Shown in pieces: positions 1 through 8,480 of a stretch of DNA of 64,000 nucleotides. Origin of the DNA: RBC038 sp041390625. GTDB taxonomy: Bacteria; Chloroflexota; Dehalococcoidia; UBA2979. The notes under the pieces are model-generated. The model was not told where the DNA came from. It did no database searches and saw only the letters and a program-made list of their open reading frames with translations. The position numbers and the translations under genes are program-made. Location: positions 62,001 to 126,000 of the forward strand of contig JAWKPM010000004.1 of assembly GCA_041390625.1 (NCBI GenBank). Direction: 5' to 3'. How positions within the stretch are numbered: the first letter of the stretch is position 1; the number at the start of each line of letters is the position of its first letter.

Positions 1-1
1 G

Positions 2-64
2 AACCGGCTGAAGGTGGCGATCCGCGCCGGCGAGCGCACGTTCCCGGGAGCCGACGAGCACTAG
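2..64 (+). CDS. 3' end of an unidentified gene, truncated by the window edge
   Basis: An open frame runs in from the left edge and stops at TAG 62-64, giving 20 residues that end in GADEH. It has the codon use of its neighbours and no internal stop, but the stretch is too short to name a family. The next gene starts about 115 bp downstream on the same strand. Confidence 0.35.
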   Translation, partial: NRLKVAIRAGERTFPGADEH

Positions 65-178
65 GCCGCCTGAACGGTCGCCGACCTCGAAGGGTCGAGG
101 GCGGGCGGCCTCGATGCCCGGTAGCATGCCGATCGGCGGCGCACGCAGGAAGCGCGCCGGCCCGAATCGGAGCGCCGC

Positions 179-1459
179 GTGACCCTGTACCTCGTCCTGC
201 TGTTCGTCCTGCTGCTGCTCTCGGGCTTCTTTTCGAGCTCGGAGACGGCCTTCCTCTCGATCGAGCGAGTGCGCCTCGAGCACGCGCTCCGAGAGCGCCG
301 GCCGGGCGCGACGCGCGTCTCGACGCTGCTCCAGCGGCCGAGCCGGCTGCTCTCGGCGATCCTCCTCGGGAACAATCTCGTGAACACCGGTGCGGCGGCA
401 GTCGGCACGATCATCGCGGCCGACCTCGTGTCCGGCGGCGAGGCGGCACTGTTCGCCACCCTCGCGATCACGGTCGCGCTCGTGATCTTCGGAGAGGTGG
501 CGCCGAAGACCGTGGCGCTGCATCACAACTTCGCGCTGGCGCGCGTCTACGCTCCCCCGCTTCAGATCTGGTCGGCATTCACGAGGCCGATCGTCGCCGC
601 CCTCGATGTCCTGAGCCGCGTGATCCTGCGACTGCTCGGCGAGCAGCGCATCGGCGCGCAGGCGATCAGCCTCGGTGAGCTGCGGACGGCGATCCTCCTC
701 GGGACGGAGTCCGGCGCCCTCGGTGAGGACGCCTCGGACATGCTCCTCGGAGCGCTGAGCCTCGAGCAGCAGGCCGCCCGCCGGATCATGGTGCATCGAG
801 TGAACATGGTGACCGCCGAGGTCAGTGAGACGGTCGCCGACGCCTCTGCGCGCATGGCCGAGCACGGCTACCTGCGACTCCCGGTCTTCGCAGGCAACGC
901 CGACAACATGGTCGGCTACGTGCACGTCAGCGACGTGAACGCCGCGTACCAGGCCGGCGATACGACCCGGCCGCTCGGCGCCATCATGCGCGAGCCGGTC
1001 TTCGAATCGGAGCTCGCCTCGATCGCCCGCGTGCTCGAGCGAATGCAGGAGGCGGGGACATACCTCGCGATCCTCGTCGACGAGTTCGGCGCGACGGCCG
1101 GCCTCGTGACGCTCGAGGACGTGATGGAGGTCGTCGTCGGCGAGCTGCCCTCGGAGAGCGGCCGCGAGCAGGGCGTCGAGGACGTGCAGATCGGCCGCCG
1201 CCTCGTCGTCGAGGGCGTGCGCCAGCTGGCCGAGCTCGGCGAGGAGCTGGGCGCGCACCTCGAGCACCCCGAGGCCGAGACGGTGGGCGGCCTGGTGCTG
1301 GCTTACCTGAGGCACTTCCCGCAGGCGGGCGAGGTCGTGGAGCACGCCGGCTACCGCTTCACAGTGATGGGCGCAGACGAGCGTCGGGTGACCCTCGTGG
1401 CGGTCGAACCGCTCGAAGGGGCGGTCCCGGGAGTGAGCAACGAAGGCCCTTCCACGTAG
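179..1459 (+). CDS. CNNM/CBS-domain membrane protein of the HlyC/CorC family
   Basis: The 426-residue protein has the three-part layout of the CorC/CNNM family. An N-terminal DUF21/CNNM membrane region covers roughly residues 1-150, with hydrophobic stretches near 3-20, 60-80, 95-115 and 120-145. A CBS pair follows at about 195-315, including a GYLRLPVF strand and the FGATAGLVTLED segment. A C-terminal CorC_HlyC domain covers about 330-410. The family is linked to Mg/Co ion efflux or resistance; the transported ion cannot be told from sequence. The start is GTG at 179 with a weak GGAG upstream. It stands alone ahead of the sortase gene. Confidence 0.9.
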   Translation: MTLYLVLLFVLLLLSGFFSSSETAFLSIERVRLEHALRERRPGATRVSTLLQRPSRLLSAILLGNNLVNTGAAAVGTIIAADLVSGGEAALFATLAITVALVIFGEVAPKTVALHHNFALARVYAPPLQIWSAFTRPIVAALDVLSRVILRLLGEQRIGAQAISLGELRTAILLGTESGALGEDASDMLLGALSLEQQAARRIMVHRVNMVTAEVSETVADASARMAEHGYLRLPVFAGNADNMVGYVHVSDVNAAYQAGDTTRPLGAIMREPVFESELASIARVLERMQEAGTYLAILVDEFGATAGLVTLEDVMEVVVGELPSESGREQGVEDVQIGRRLVVEGVRQLAELGEELGAHLEHPEAETVGGLVLAYLRHFPQAGEVVEHAGYRFTVMGADERRVTLVAVEPLEGAVPGVSNEGPST

Positions 1460-1556
1460 GCGACGCCTCGTTATCGTCGATCGCACCCCCAGCAGCCGGT
1501 CCGAGCATCGACCGGCAGTGATCGCGGGCCTCGACGCCCCGGAACCTGGTGGATCG

Positions 1557-2372
1557 ATGCGAACCATGGCACCCCCGAAGGGGGATGCGCCCCCTCCGCG
1601 CCGGCCCGGGCCTGAGCGCGAATCGAACCGACTCACCTGGATGCGACGCCTCGGCACGCGCTGGGGCCTCGCGAGTGCCATCTTCCTGCTCCTCGGCGTC
1701 TTGTCCCTCGCGATGTCGCTGCGCAGCGGGGAATCGATGGGCGGGGTCGGTGGCGTGCTGCTTCGCCCGTTCGACCAGGGTGACGACACCTTCGTCGGGC
1801 AGATCGCCGGGCACGAGCCCGTCGAGGACGATGGCATCATCAACTCGATCGAGGAGCTCCACGAGGTCTACGGCGAGCCACCGGACGCCACCTTCGGGCG
1901 AATGCGCATCCCGGCGCTCGGCATCGATGCGCCGCTCGGCACTCGTTACGTCGCTGAGGACGGTGTGATGCTCGACCCGACCGGGCCGGACGACGTCGTG
2001 TACTACGACTTCTCGGGCTGGAACGGCCTCGGTGGCTACCCAACGAGCGGCGGCAACGCCGTGTTCGCGGGCCACGTCGACCAGGCGGGCTACCTCTGGT
2101 ACGCCGACGCCGAGTACATCGGGCCAGCCGTCTTCTACAACCTGCGCAACCTGGGCGGCGGCGAGACCGTCGAGATCGACCTCGGCAGCGGGCCCGTGAC
2201 GTACATCGTCGACTGGGTGCGGGAGGTCGGACCGTCCGAGAACTGGACCGCCATCGTGAGCGCGAATGTCGAGGCGGACAGCATCACGCTGATCACCTGC
2301 GGCGGCGAGTTCAACCGCGCCGAGGGCGCATACACGGCTCGCACCGTGGTCCGCGCCGTGCGCGCCGGCTAG
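1557..2372 (+). CDS. Sortase (class E/F-like transpeptidase)
   Basis: This is a membrane-anchored cysteine transpeptidase. A proline/arginine-rich cytoplasmic N-terminus is followed by one membrane helix (about residues 37-55) and an external sortase fold. Counting from ATG 1557, the catalytic triad is visible as His173 in FAGHVD, Cys248 in LITCGGEF and Arg262 in YTART. I chose ATG 1557 because GGTGG precedes it; a GTG at 1518 in the same frame has no clear ribosome site. No LPXTG-type substrate gene lies next to it, so its substrate is unknown. The pyrophosphatase gene follows 22 bp later. Confidence 0.88.
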   Translation: MRTMAPPKGDAPPPRRPGPERESNRLTWMRRLGTRWGLASAIFLLLGVLSLAMSLRSGESMGGVGGVLLRPFDQGDDTFVGQIAGHEPVEDDGIINSIEELHEVYGEPPDATFGRMRIPALGIDAPLGTRYVAEDGVMLDPTGPDDVVYYDFSGWNGLGGYPTSGGNAVFAGHVDQAGYLWYADAEYIGPAVFYNLRNLGGGETVEIDLGSGPVTYIVDWVREVGPSENWTAIVSANVEADSITLITCGGEFNRAEGAYTARTVVRAVRAG

Positions 2373-2394
2373 CTAGTGGCGAGGTAGGACCGCG

Positions 2395-2922
2395 ATGTCG
2401 CTGTACGACCTCTCACCCGGCTCGAACCCGCCCTCGATCCTCAACGTGATCGTTGAGATCCCGAAGGGGAGCCGCAACAAGTACGAGTACGACCCGAAGG
2501 TCGGCGCGTTCCGCCTCGACCGCGTGCTGTACTCGGCGGTGCACTACCCGGCGGACTACGGCTTCATCCCGAGCAGCCTCGCGGGCGACGGCGACCCGGC
2601 AGATGTGCTGCTGATGATGACCCAGGCCTCGTTCACCGGTTGCATCGTCGATGCCCGCCCCGTCGGGATGCTGCGTATGCAGGACGAGAAGGGCGAGGAC
2701 GAGAAGATCCTCTGCGTGCCGGTGGCCGACCCGCAGTACGCGGGCGTGCAGGAGCTCGCACACATCGCACCCCACTTCCTGCGCGAGGTGGAGCACTTCT
2801 TCCGCATCTACAAGGACCTCGAGGGCAAGCCCGTCGAGACCCTCGGCTGGGAGCCTCGAGGCGTCGCGGAGCGCTACATCGTCGAGGCGATCGCCGCAGC
2901 CGGCCGTCTCTCGAAGGCCTAG
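2395..2922 (+). CDS. ppa: Inorganic pyrophosphatase (family I)
   Basis: This soluble enzyme hydrolyses pyrophosphate to two phosphates and so pulls biosynthetic reactions forward. The 175 residues are normal for a family I enzyme. The N-terminal EIPKGSRNKYEYD segment, YPADYGFIP and the metal-binding GDGDPADVL signature (Asp65, Asp67, Asp70) are all present. GAGGTAGGA sits ahead of ATG 2395. It follows the sortase by 22 bp and precedes the rhodanese by about 80 bp on the same strand. Confidence 0.96.
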   Translation: MSLYDLSPGSNPPSILNVIVEIPKGSRNKYEYDPKVGAFRLDRVLYSAVHYPADYGFIPSSLAGDGDPADVLLMMTQASFTGCIVDARPVGMLRMQDEKGEDEKILCVPVADPQYAGVQELAHIAPHFLREVEHFFRIYKDLEGKPVETLGWEPRGVAERYIVEAIAAAGRLSKA

Positions 2923-3004
2923 CCACCGCCCAAGGCGCTGTTCAACTCCCTGCGCAGGCGGTAGCGTCGCCCTCGAAGGTGACACCCACCTCGAGGAGGC
3001 TGAG

Positions 3005-3841
3005 ATGACGCTCCAGCAACCGGATCCCAACGCGCAGCACCCGCTGCTCGTCACCACGCAGTGGCTCGCCGAGCACCTCGACGACCCGGGGCTCGTGCTC
3101 ATCGATGCCGGCGAGGCCGTGGCGTACCGCCGCGGCCACATCGAGCGTGCGGTCGGTGTGCCGCATCCGTACCTCAAGGGCGCGACCTCGCCGCTCCACG
3201 TGATGACGGCGAGCGAGTTCGAGACCTTCGCGCGCGGCATCGGCGTGTCGAACGACTCCGAGGTCGTGATCTACGACGACAACGCCTCGCTCTACTCGGC
3301 GCGCGTGTGGTGGGTGTTCCAGCGCTACGGACACACGCGCGCTCGCGTCGTCGACGGCGGGCTCAACGCCTGGATCGAGGAGGGGCGGCCCATCACCGCG
3401 GCGCCCGCCCGCCCGTCGGAGGGCAACTTCACCGCGACCGAGCATTCCGAGGTCGTGTGCAACGTCGACGAGCTCAAGGGCCTCGTCGGTGGCGAGACGC
3501 AGATCTGGGACGCGCGCACGGACGGTGAGTGGGAGGGCACGAACGACCGCGGCAACAAGCGCGCCGGTCACGTGCCCGGGGCGAAGCACCTCGAGTGGAT
3601 CCGGCTGATGCAGGGGCCACCGGAGCGACGCTTCCGCCCGCTCGACGAGATCCGTTCGATGCTCCTCGAGGCGGGCATCAATCCGGAGGCGGTGACCGTC
3701 ACCTACTGACAGGGTGGCATTCGCGCCGCGTTCGCGGCGTTCGTGCTCCGGATGCTCGGCAACGAGCAGGCTCGCAACTACGACGGCTCGATGGGCGAAT
3801 GGGCGAATCGCGAGGACACGCCGCTGACCCTCGACGTCTAG
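3005..3841 (+). CDS. Two-domain thiosulfate sulfurtransferase (rhodanese), candidate selenoprotein with in-frame TGA at the catalytic Cys
   Basis: The frame from ATG 3005 (AGGAGG just upstream) encodes a tandem rhodanese of 278 residues. The N-terminal inactive domain covers about 1-135 and the catalytic domain about 145-278. In this family the active-site loop reads TYCQGGIRA. Here the DNA reads T-Y-TGA-Q-G-G-I-R-A, with TGA at 3707-3709 exactly at the Cys codon (position 235). Translation then continues in frame through VLRMLGN and YDGSMGEW to TAG 3839-3841, which gives the normal family length and C-terminus. A perfect 6-bp hairpin with a GTTC loop begins 14 nt after the TGA. I infer selenocysteine insertion; a base error or a recent nonsense mutation is the alternative. 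Gene finders will stop it at 3709. Confidence 0.8.
3710..3739 (+). promoter_or_regulatory. SECIS-like hairpin after the rhodanese TGA
   Basis: Fourteen bases after the TGA, CGCCGC (3724-3729) pairs with GCGGCG (3734-3739) around the loop GTTC (3730-3733). Bacterial SECIS elements sit just downstream of the UGA inside the reading frame and carry a G, usually GU, in a small apical loop about 20 nt from the UGA. This hairpin fits on distance, stem and loop. The encoded residues (IRAAFAA) are also constrained, so part of the pairing may be chance. Confidence 0.55.
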
Positions 3842-3863
3842 AGCGTCGCACGCCTCGAGGGCG

Positions 3864-5141
3864 CTAGTCGCCGCCGGTCGCCGCCAGCGCCTCGATGTGT
3901 GCGGCGTCGAGGTGGCGTCGACGCTCGGTGGCCCCTCGGGCGACGAGCACCGTGATCGCCGCGAGGACGAACGCGACGCCCGCCAGCATGAAGAACATCG
4001 GTCCGATGCCCCAGCGATCGGCGACGAGGCCCGCGATCGTCGCCGAGAACGATCCGATGCCGAACGTGAGGAAGAACGAGACGCCGAAGGCGCGGCCGGC
4101 GGCGCCGAGCGGCGCGTAGTCGGCGATCATCCCGTTGAAGACGGGCTGCTGCGCGAAATTGAACAACACAAAGATCGCCGCCGCGAAGAGCAGTGGCACG
4201 CCTCCGAACGAGCCAACCAGCAGCAGCATCGGGCCCGTTGCGGCCACGATCGGGATCGCCGCCCGCTCGACGGGCATCCGGTCGCTCAGCGCGCCACCGA
4301 GGACCTGACCGAAGACCGCCGTCAACAGCACCAGCGACGACATCGCGCCGGCAACCGCCTCGGGCGACCAGCCGAAGATCGAGATGCCGAGATGCTCCTC
4401 GAGGTGGGCCGGGAGGAAGGTCAGGAAGCCTCGATAGATGAAGCCGGTGCCGATGGTCGCGGCGTAGATGAGCAGCAACGGTCCGGCCAGCCAGCGCCGC
4501 TCTGACGGCGGGGTCGTGCGGACGCGAGCCGGGCGGGTGGTCGCCGAGGCCGAGGCACGCGTCGCCTCGGTGGCGAGCCGCGAGCGCTCGTAGGCCTCCT
4601 CGCGGTTCGGCGCGAAGCGACGCACCACGAGGGCGACCACGACGGCGAGGACGGCCAGCACGACGTAGGCCGCCCGCCAGCTCACGAGGATCGCGATACC
4701 CGTCGCGATCGCCGGCGCGAGCGCCACGCCAAGGTTCCCTGCGATGCCGTGAAGCGCAAACGCGCGCCCTCGACGCTCGATCACCGTCGAGACCATCGCG
4801 GTGCCGGGCGGATGGTAGAGGCCGATCGCGGCGCCGAGGATCGCCAGCGAGACGGCGAGGAAGGGCAGGTTCGGACTCGCCGCCACGAGCAGCGCGAATC
4901 CCGCGGCAGCGGCCAGCGCCCCCGAGATCACGGCGCGCGGCCCAAAGCGGTCGGTGAGCAGGCCCGAGGGCAGCGCGGTCGCGCCGAAGGTGAACGTGCC
5001 GACGTTCGCGACGAAGCCGAGGGTAGCGAGGCTCGCGTCGAACTCGAGGCCGATGCGCACCAGCAGAGCGGCGAACGTCAGCTCGAGCGAATGCGTCATC
5101 GCATGCGCGAGCGCGGCCGAGGCGATGACGCGACGCTCCAC
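3864..5141 (-). CDS. Major facilitator superfamily (MFS) transporter
   Basis: The 425-residue membrane protein has two six-helix halves joined by a charged loop near residues 185-220. The MFS loop 2-3 motif appears as GLLTDRFGPR near residues 60-70, with a second copy GGALSDRMP in the C-terminal half. The start is GTG at 5141. It converges on the rhodanese with 22 bp between stops. The substrate is unknown; the neighbouring acyl-CoA genes make a carboxylate possible but nothing in the sequence shows it. Confidence 0.88.
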   Translation of the reverse strand: MERRVIASAALAHAMTHSLELTFAALLVRIGLEFDASLATLGFVANVGTFTFGATALPSGLLTDRFGPRAVISGALAAAAGFALLVAASPNLPFLAVSLAILGAAIGLYHPPGTAMVSTVIERRGRAFALHGIAGNLGVALAPAIATGIAILVSWRAAYVVLAVLAVVVALVVRRFAPNREEAYERSRLATEATRASASATTRPARVRTTPPSERRWLAGPLLLIYAATIGTGFIYRGFLTFLPAHLEEHLGISIFGWSPEAVAGAMSSLVLLTAVFGQVLGGALSDRMPVERAAIPIVAATGPMLLLVGSFGGVPLLFAAAIFVLFNFAQQPVFNGMIADYAPLGAAGRAFGVSFFLTFGIGSFSATIAGLVADRWGIGPMFFMLAGVAFVLAAITVLVARGATERRRHLDAAHIEALAATGGD

Positions 5142-5240
5142 GGACTGACCTCCTCGAGACCGTCGAAGGAAGTCGGGTCAGCGTAGCGGGTCACCCGCCT
5201 CGGCGCTGTGGGCACCGAGGCGGGTTGGAACCAAGGAGGG

Positions 5241-6173
5241 CTAGGCGTTCGTGGCGCCGGCCGGACGATCGCCACTCGGCGGCTCGAGGCCGGCGAAGAT
5301 CGAGGTCGGCGCGACCTCGAACAGCTTGTCGATCGGCCACTTGGCGTTCCAGTAGATCTGCCGCTCCGGCACATAGTCGTGGTAGAGCACGACCTCGAAG
5401 CCGCGGACCCCGAAGGAACGGCCGGTGACGTGCGCCGCGTCGTCGGAGCACAGCCACGACACCATCGGAGCGACGTTCGCGGGGTCGCGCGGCGTGCCCT
5501 CGACGCGCTCGCTCTCGGGGTCACCCTCGCGCGTGGCGAGCTGGTTGCGCAGACCTCGGTCGGTCATGCGGGTGGCCGCGCCCGGAAGGATCGCGTTCGA
5601 GGTAACCCCGTAGCGCCCGAGGGCGTTCGCGCACGACTTCGCGAAGCCGATGAGGCCGGCCTTCGCCGCAGCGTAATTGGGCTGCCCGGCCGACCCGAAC
5701 GCCGCGCCCGAAGAAAACGAGATCAGGCGGTAGCCGCCCTTGCGCTCGGTCCGCCAGTGAATCGAAGCGAAGTGGGTCGTGTTGTACGTGCCCTTGAGGT
5801 GGACACGAATGACGTCGTCCCACTCCTGCTCGGACATGTTGAAGATCATCCGTTCGCGGAGGATGCCCGCGACGTTCACGAGGATGTCGAGGCCGCCGTA
5901 CTCGTCGAGGGCCTGCTTGATGAGGGCCTCTGCCTGGGTGTGGTCGGAGACATCGGCGTAGTTCGCGCTCGCTGTGCCGCCGGCGGCGCGAATGACCTCG
6001 ACGACCTCATCGGCGGGACCGCTCGAAACGCCGCTGCCTTCGACGGAGCCGCCGAAGTCGGCCACGATGACGTTCGCGCCGAGCTGGCCCATGAGCTCGG
6101 CGATGCCGCGCCCGATGCCTCGACCGGCGCCCGTGACGATGGCCGTCTTGCCGGCCAGGTGCTGTGTGGGCAT
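5241..6173 (-). CDS. SDR-family dehydrogenase resembling the MFE-2 (3R)-hydroxyacyl-CoA dehydrogenase domain
   Basis: A 310-residue short-chain dehydrogenase. The cofactor motif TGAGRGIGRG is at about 14-23, NVAG follows at about 98, and the catalytic SFSSG Ser and YAAAK Tyr/Lys are present. The ADFGGS segment followed by ADEVVEVIRAAGG and the VAGILRERMIFNM run resemble the dehydrogenase half of multifunctional beta-oxidation enzyme type 2, so an NAD-dependent 3-hydroxyacyl-CoA substrate is likely. It lies directly downstream of a close paralogue (6229-7155) in the same orientation, and both read away from the CoA transferases. Confidence 0.88.
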   Translation of the reverse strand: MPTQHLAGKTAIVTGAGRGIGRGIAELMGQLGANVIVADFGGSVEGSGVSSGPADEVVEVIRAAGGTASANYADVSDHTQAEALIKQALDEYGGLDILVNVAGILRERMIFNMSEQEWDDVIRVHLKGTYNTTHFASIHWRTERKGGYRLISFSSGAAFGSAGQPNYAAAKAGLIGFAKSCANALGRYGVTSNAILPGAATRMTDRGLRNQLATREGDPESERVEGTPRDPANVAPMVSWLCSDDAAHVTGRSFGVRGFEVVLYHDYVPERQIYWNAKWPIDKLFEVAPTSIFAGLEPPSGDRPAGATNA

Positions 6174-6228
6174 GTGAATCTCGCTCTCTCAGTCTTCGCT
6201 CGTCTGCCTCGATGGCGCGTCCGGCGCC

Positions 6229-7155
6229 CTAGGCGCCGCCGCCTGGGCGGTTGAAGTCGGGCAGCGTGAGGTGCGACGTCAGCTGCGTCTTCGCGCGGTG
6301 CCACAGGTCATCGAGGTCCCACGGCCCGTCCGAGAAGATCTGGCGCTCCATCTCCATGTCGCGGTAGAGCGTGATGCCCCAGCCACTCGCGCCGATGACC
6401 CGGCCGGAGACGTTCGCCGCCTCCTCCGAGCAGAGGTAGACGATGGTCGGGGCGACGTTGTCCGGATCGCGCTCGGTGCCGTCGGAGCGCTCGCTGGCGG
6501 GATCGCCCTCGCGCGTCTGCTGCTGCTGCGCGAGCGTGCGGTCCGTCATGCGTGTGGCCGCGCCCGGAGCGATCGCGTTCGAGGTGACGCCGTACCTCGC
6601 GAGGGCGTTCGCGCACGACTTCGTGAAGCCGATGAGGCCGGCCTTGGCAGCGGCGTAGTTCGGCTGCCCCGCCGAGCCGTTGATGCCGGCCGTCGACGAG
6701 AAGTTGATGAGGCGGTAACCGCCCTTGCGCTCAGTCCTCCAGTGGATCGAGGCGAAGTGCGTGGTGTTGTAGGTGCCCTTGAGGTGGACGCGGATGACGT
6801 CGTCCCACTCCTGCTCGGCCATGTTGAAGATCATGCGCTCGCGCAGGATGCCGGCGACGTTCACGAGGATGTCGAGGCCGCCGAACTCGTTGAGCGACTG
6901 CCGCACGAGGTCCTCGGCCTGCTTGTGGTCGGAGACGTCGGCGTAGTTCGCGAGGGCGGTCCCGCCCGCCGCGCGAATCTCGTCGACGACCTCGTCCGCC
7001 GGGCCCTTGTCCGTGCCTTCGCCTTCGACGGATCCGCCGAAGTCGGCGACGATGACCTTCGCCCCTTCAGCTGCGAGCGCGAGCGCGATGCCCCGCCCGA
7101 TGCCTCGGCCGCCGCCCGTGACGATGGCCGACTTCCCTTCAAGATGTCCTGGCAT
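6229..7155 (-). CDS. SDR-family dehydrogenase, paralogue of the adjacent SDR (MFE-2-like)
   Basis: A 308-residue short-chain dehydrogenase with TGGGRGIGRG near 12-21, NVAG, INFSSTAG and YAAAKAGLIGF. Long stretches are identical to the neighbour at 5241-6173, for example MIFNM, EQEWDDVIRVHLKGTYNT and HWRTERKGGYRL, which indicates tandem gene duplication. The frame is open upstream to 7380, but ATG 7155 is preceded by AGGGGAGA and starts exactly at the usual SDR N-terminus, so I use it. The upstream gene for the CoA transferase pair is divergent, 164 bp away. Confidence 0.9.
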   Translation of the reverse strand: MPGHLEGKSAIVTGGGRGIGRGIALALAAEGAKVIVADFGGSVEGEGTDKGPADEVVDEIRAAGGTALANYADVSDHKQAEDLVRQSLNEFGGLDILVNVAGILRERMIFNMAEQEWDDVIRVHLKGTYNTTHFASIHWRTERKGGYRLINFSSTAGINGSAGQPNYAAAKAGLIGFTKSCANALARYGVTSNAIAPGAATRMTDRTLAQQQQTREGDPASERSDGTERDPDNVAPTIVYLCSEEAANVSGRVIGASGWGITLYRDMEMERQIFSDGPWDLDDLWHRAKTQLTSHLTLPDFNRPGGGA

Positions 7156-7319
7156 ATGTCTCCCCTGCCTGCACGCGGATTCGCGTCGCGCGGTCCGCGC
7201 GGATTCTAGCGGTCGGCGCAAGCGACTCGGACCGAGGTAAGGCGCGAGACTGTCACGTGCGACAGGTCGTCCATAGAATGACGCCTCCGACGAAGGCTCC
7301 GATGCAGGAGGGAGCAGCG

Positions 7320-8480
7320 ATGGAAGGCCCGCTGACGGGCGTACGCGTGGTCGACCTCGGCCAGTACATCGCGGCGCCATACGCGACCCGGCTGCTGGCC
7401 GGCTTCGGCGCCGATGTCGTGAAGGTCGAGCCGCCTGAGGGCGACCCGATCCGGCACTGGGGCCCCTTCCCGACCGACGTCCCGAACATCGAGACGGGAG
7501 CGCTCCACCTCTACCTCAACCAGGGCAAGCGCTCCGTCACAGTCGACCTCGAGACCGAGGCGGGGCGCGACCAGCTCCGAGCGCTCATCGATGGCGCCGA
7601 CGTCGTCGTGGAGTCGTTCAAGCCCGGTACGCTCGAGCGTCTCGGGTTCGGGTACGAGCAGCTGGCCGAGTCGCACCCGGGGCTGCTGTACGTCTCGGTC
7701 ACCGACTTCGGGCAGACGGGGCCGTACCGCGACTACGCGGCGTGGGAGATCACGACGTACGCCCTGGGCGGCCTGATGCACATCACCGGCGAGCCCGACC
7801 GCGCACCGCTGAAGACCGGCGGCTACCTCGGGGCGTACGGCGCGGGGCACAACGCCTTCGATGCCACGCTCGTCGGGTTGTGGGAGCGAGGCAACTCGGG
7901 CCTCGGGCAGCAGATTGACATCTCGATCCTCGAGTCCGTCGCGTCGCTCCTCGAGCACACCGACATGGGCTGGGTCTACGCCCGCGAGGTGTGGCCGCGG
8001 TCCGGCAACGGGGCGCGTGCGGCGTGGGGCATGTACCCGGCGGCCGATGGCTTCGTCGGCGTCGTCTCGGGCCCACCAAGGCGCTGGGCGATGATCGGCG
8101 AGCTGATGGAGAACGAGGAGCTGAAGGACCCGAAGTACCTCGTGCCGGGCGCGCAGACGGCGCTCCGCGACGAGATCGACGCGCACATGCTGCCGTGGCT
8201 CGTCACGCACGAGAAGGAAGACATCTACCACCGCGCACAGGCCCTCGGGCTGCCCTTCGGCTACGCGGCGACACCGGCCGACTTCTTCGAGGTCGAACAG
8301 CTCAAGTACCGCAGCTTCTTCGAGCGCATCGACCACCCCGTGGCGGGACCGGCGCGCTACCCCACGGTGGCAGCGCACTTCAGCGACGGCCTCTGGGAGC
8401 TCGGCCGCGCGCCGCTCCTCGGCGAGCACAACGACGAGGTGCTGTCCGGTCTCGGCGCTTCAGCGGGAGGTGCGGCATGA
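7320..8480 (+). CDS. Class III (CaiB/BaiF) CoA transferase, subunit with a replaced catalytic Asp
   Basis: A 386-residue family III CoA transferase with the N-terminal VRVVDLGQYIAAPYATRLLAGFGADVVKVE-type Rossmann region and a C-terminal ARYPT segment. The family's catalytic Asp lies in an LGD-x3-G loop. Here that loop reads LGAYGAG, with Ala172 in its place. The next gene, which overlaps by ATGA, keeps the Asp, so the two probably form a heteromer with one active subunit, as described for BbsEF-type enzymes. ATG 7320 has AGGAGGGAG upstream; an in-frame ATG further up at 7257 has no ribosome site. Confidence 0.88.
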   Translation: MEGPLTGVRVVDLGQYIAAPYATRLLAGFGADVVKVEPPEGDPIRHWGPFPTDVPNIETGALHLYLNQGKRSVTVDLETEAGRDQLRALIDGADVVVESFKPGTLERLGFGYEQLAESHPGLLYVSVTDFGQTGPYRDYAAWEITTYALGGLMHITGEPDRAPLKTGGYLGAYGAGHNAFDATLVGLWERGNSGLGQQIDISILESVASLLEHTDMGWVYAREVWPRSGNGARAAWGMYPAADGFVGVVSGPPRRWAMIGELMENEELKDPKYLVPGAQTALRDEIDAHMLPWLVTHEKEDIYHRAQALGLPFGYAATPADFFEVEQLKYRSFFERIDHPVAGPARYPTVAAHFSDGLWELGRAPLLGEHNDEVLSGLGASAGGAA

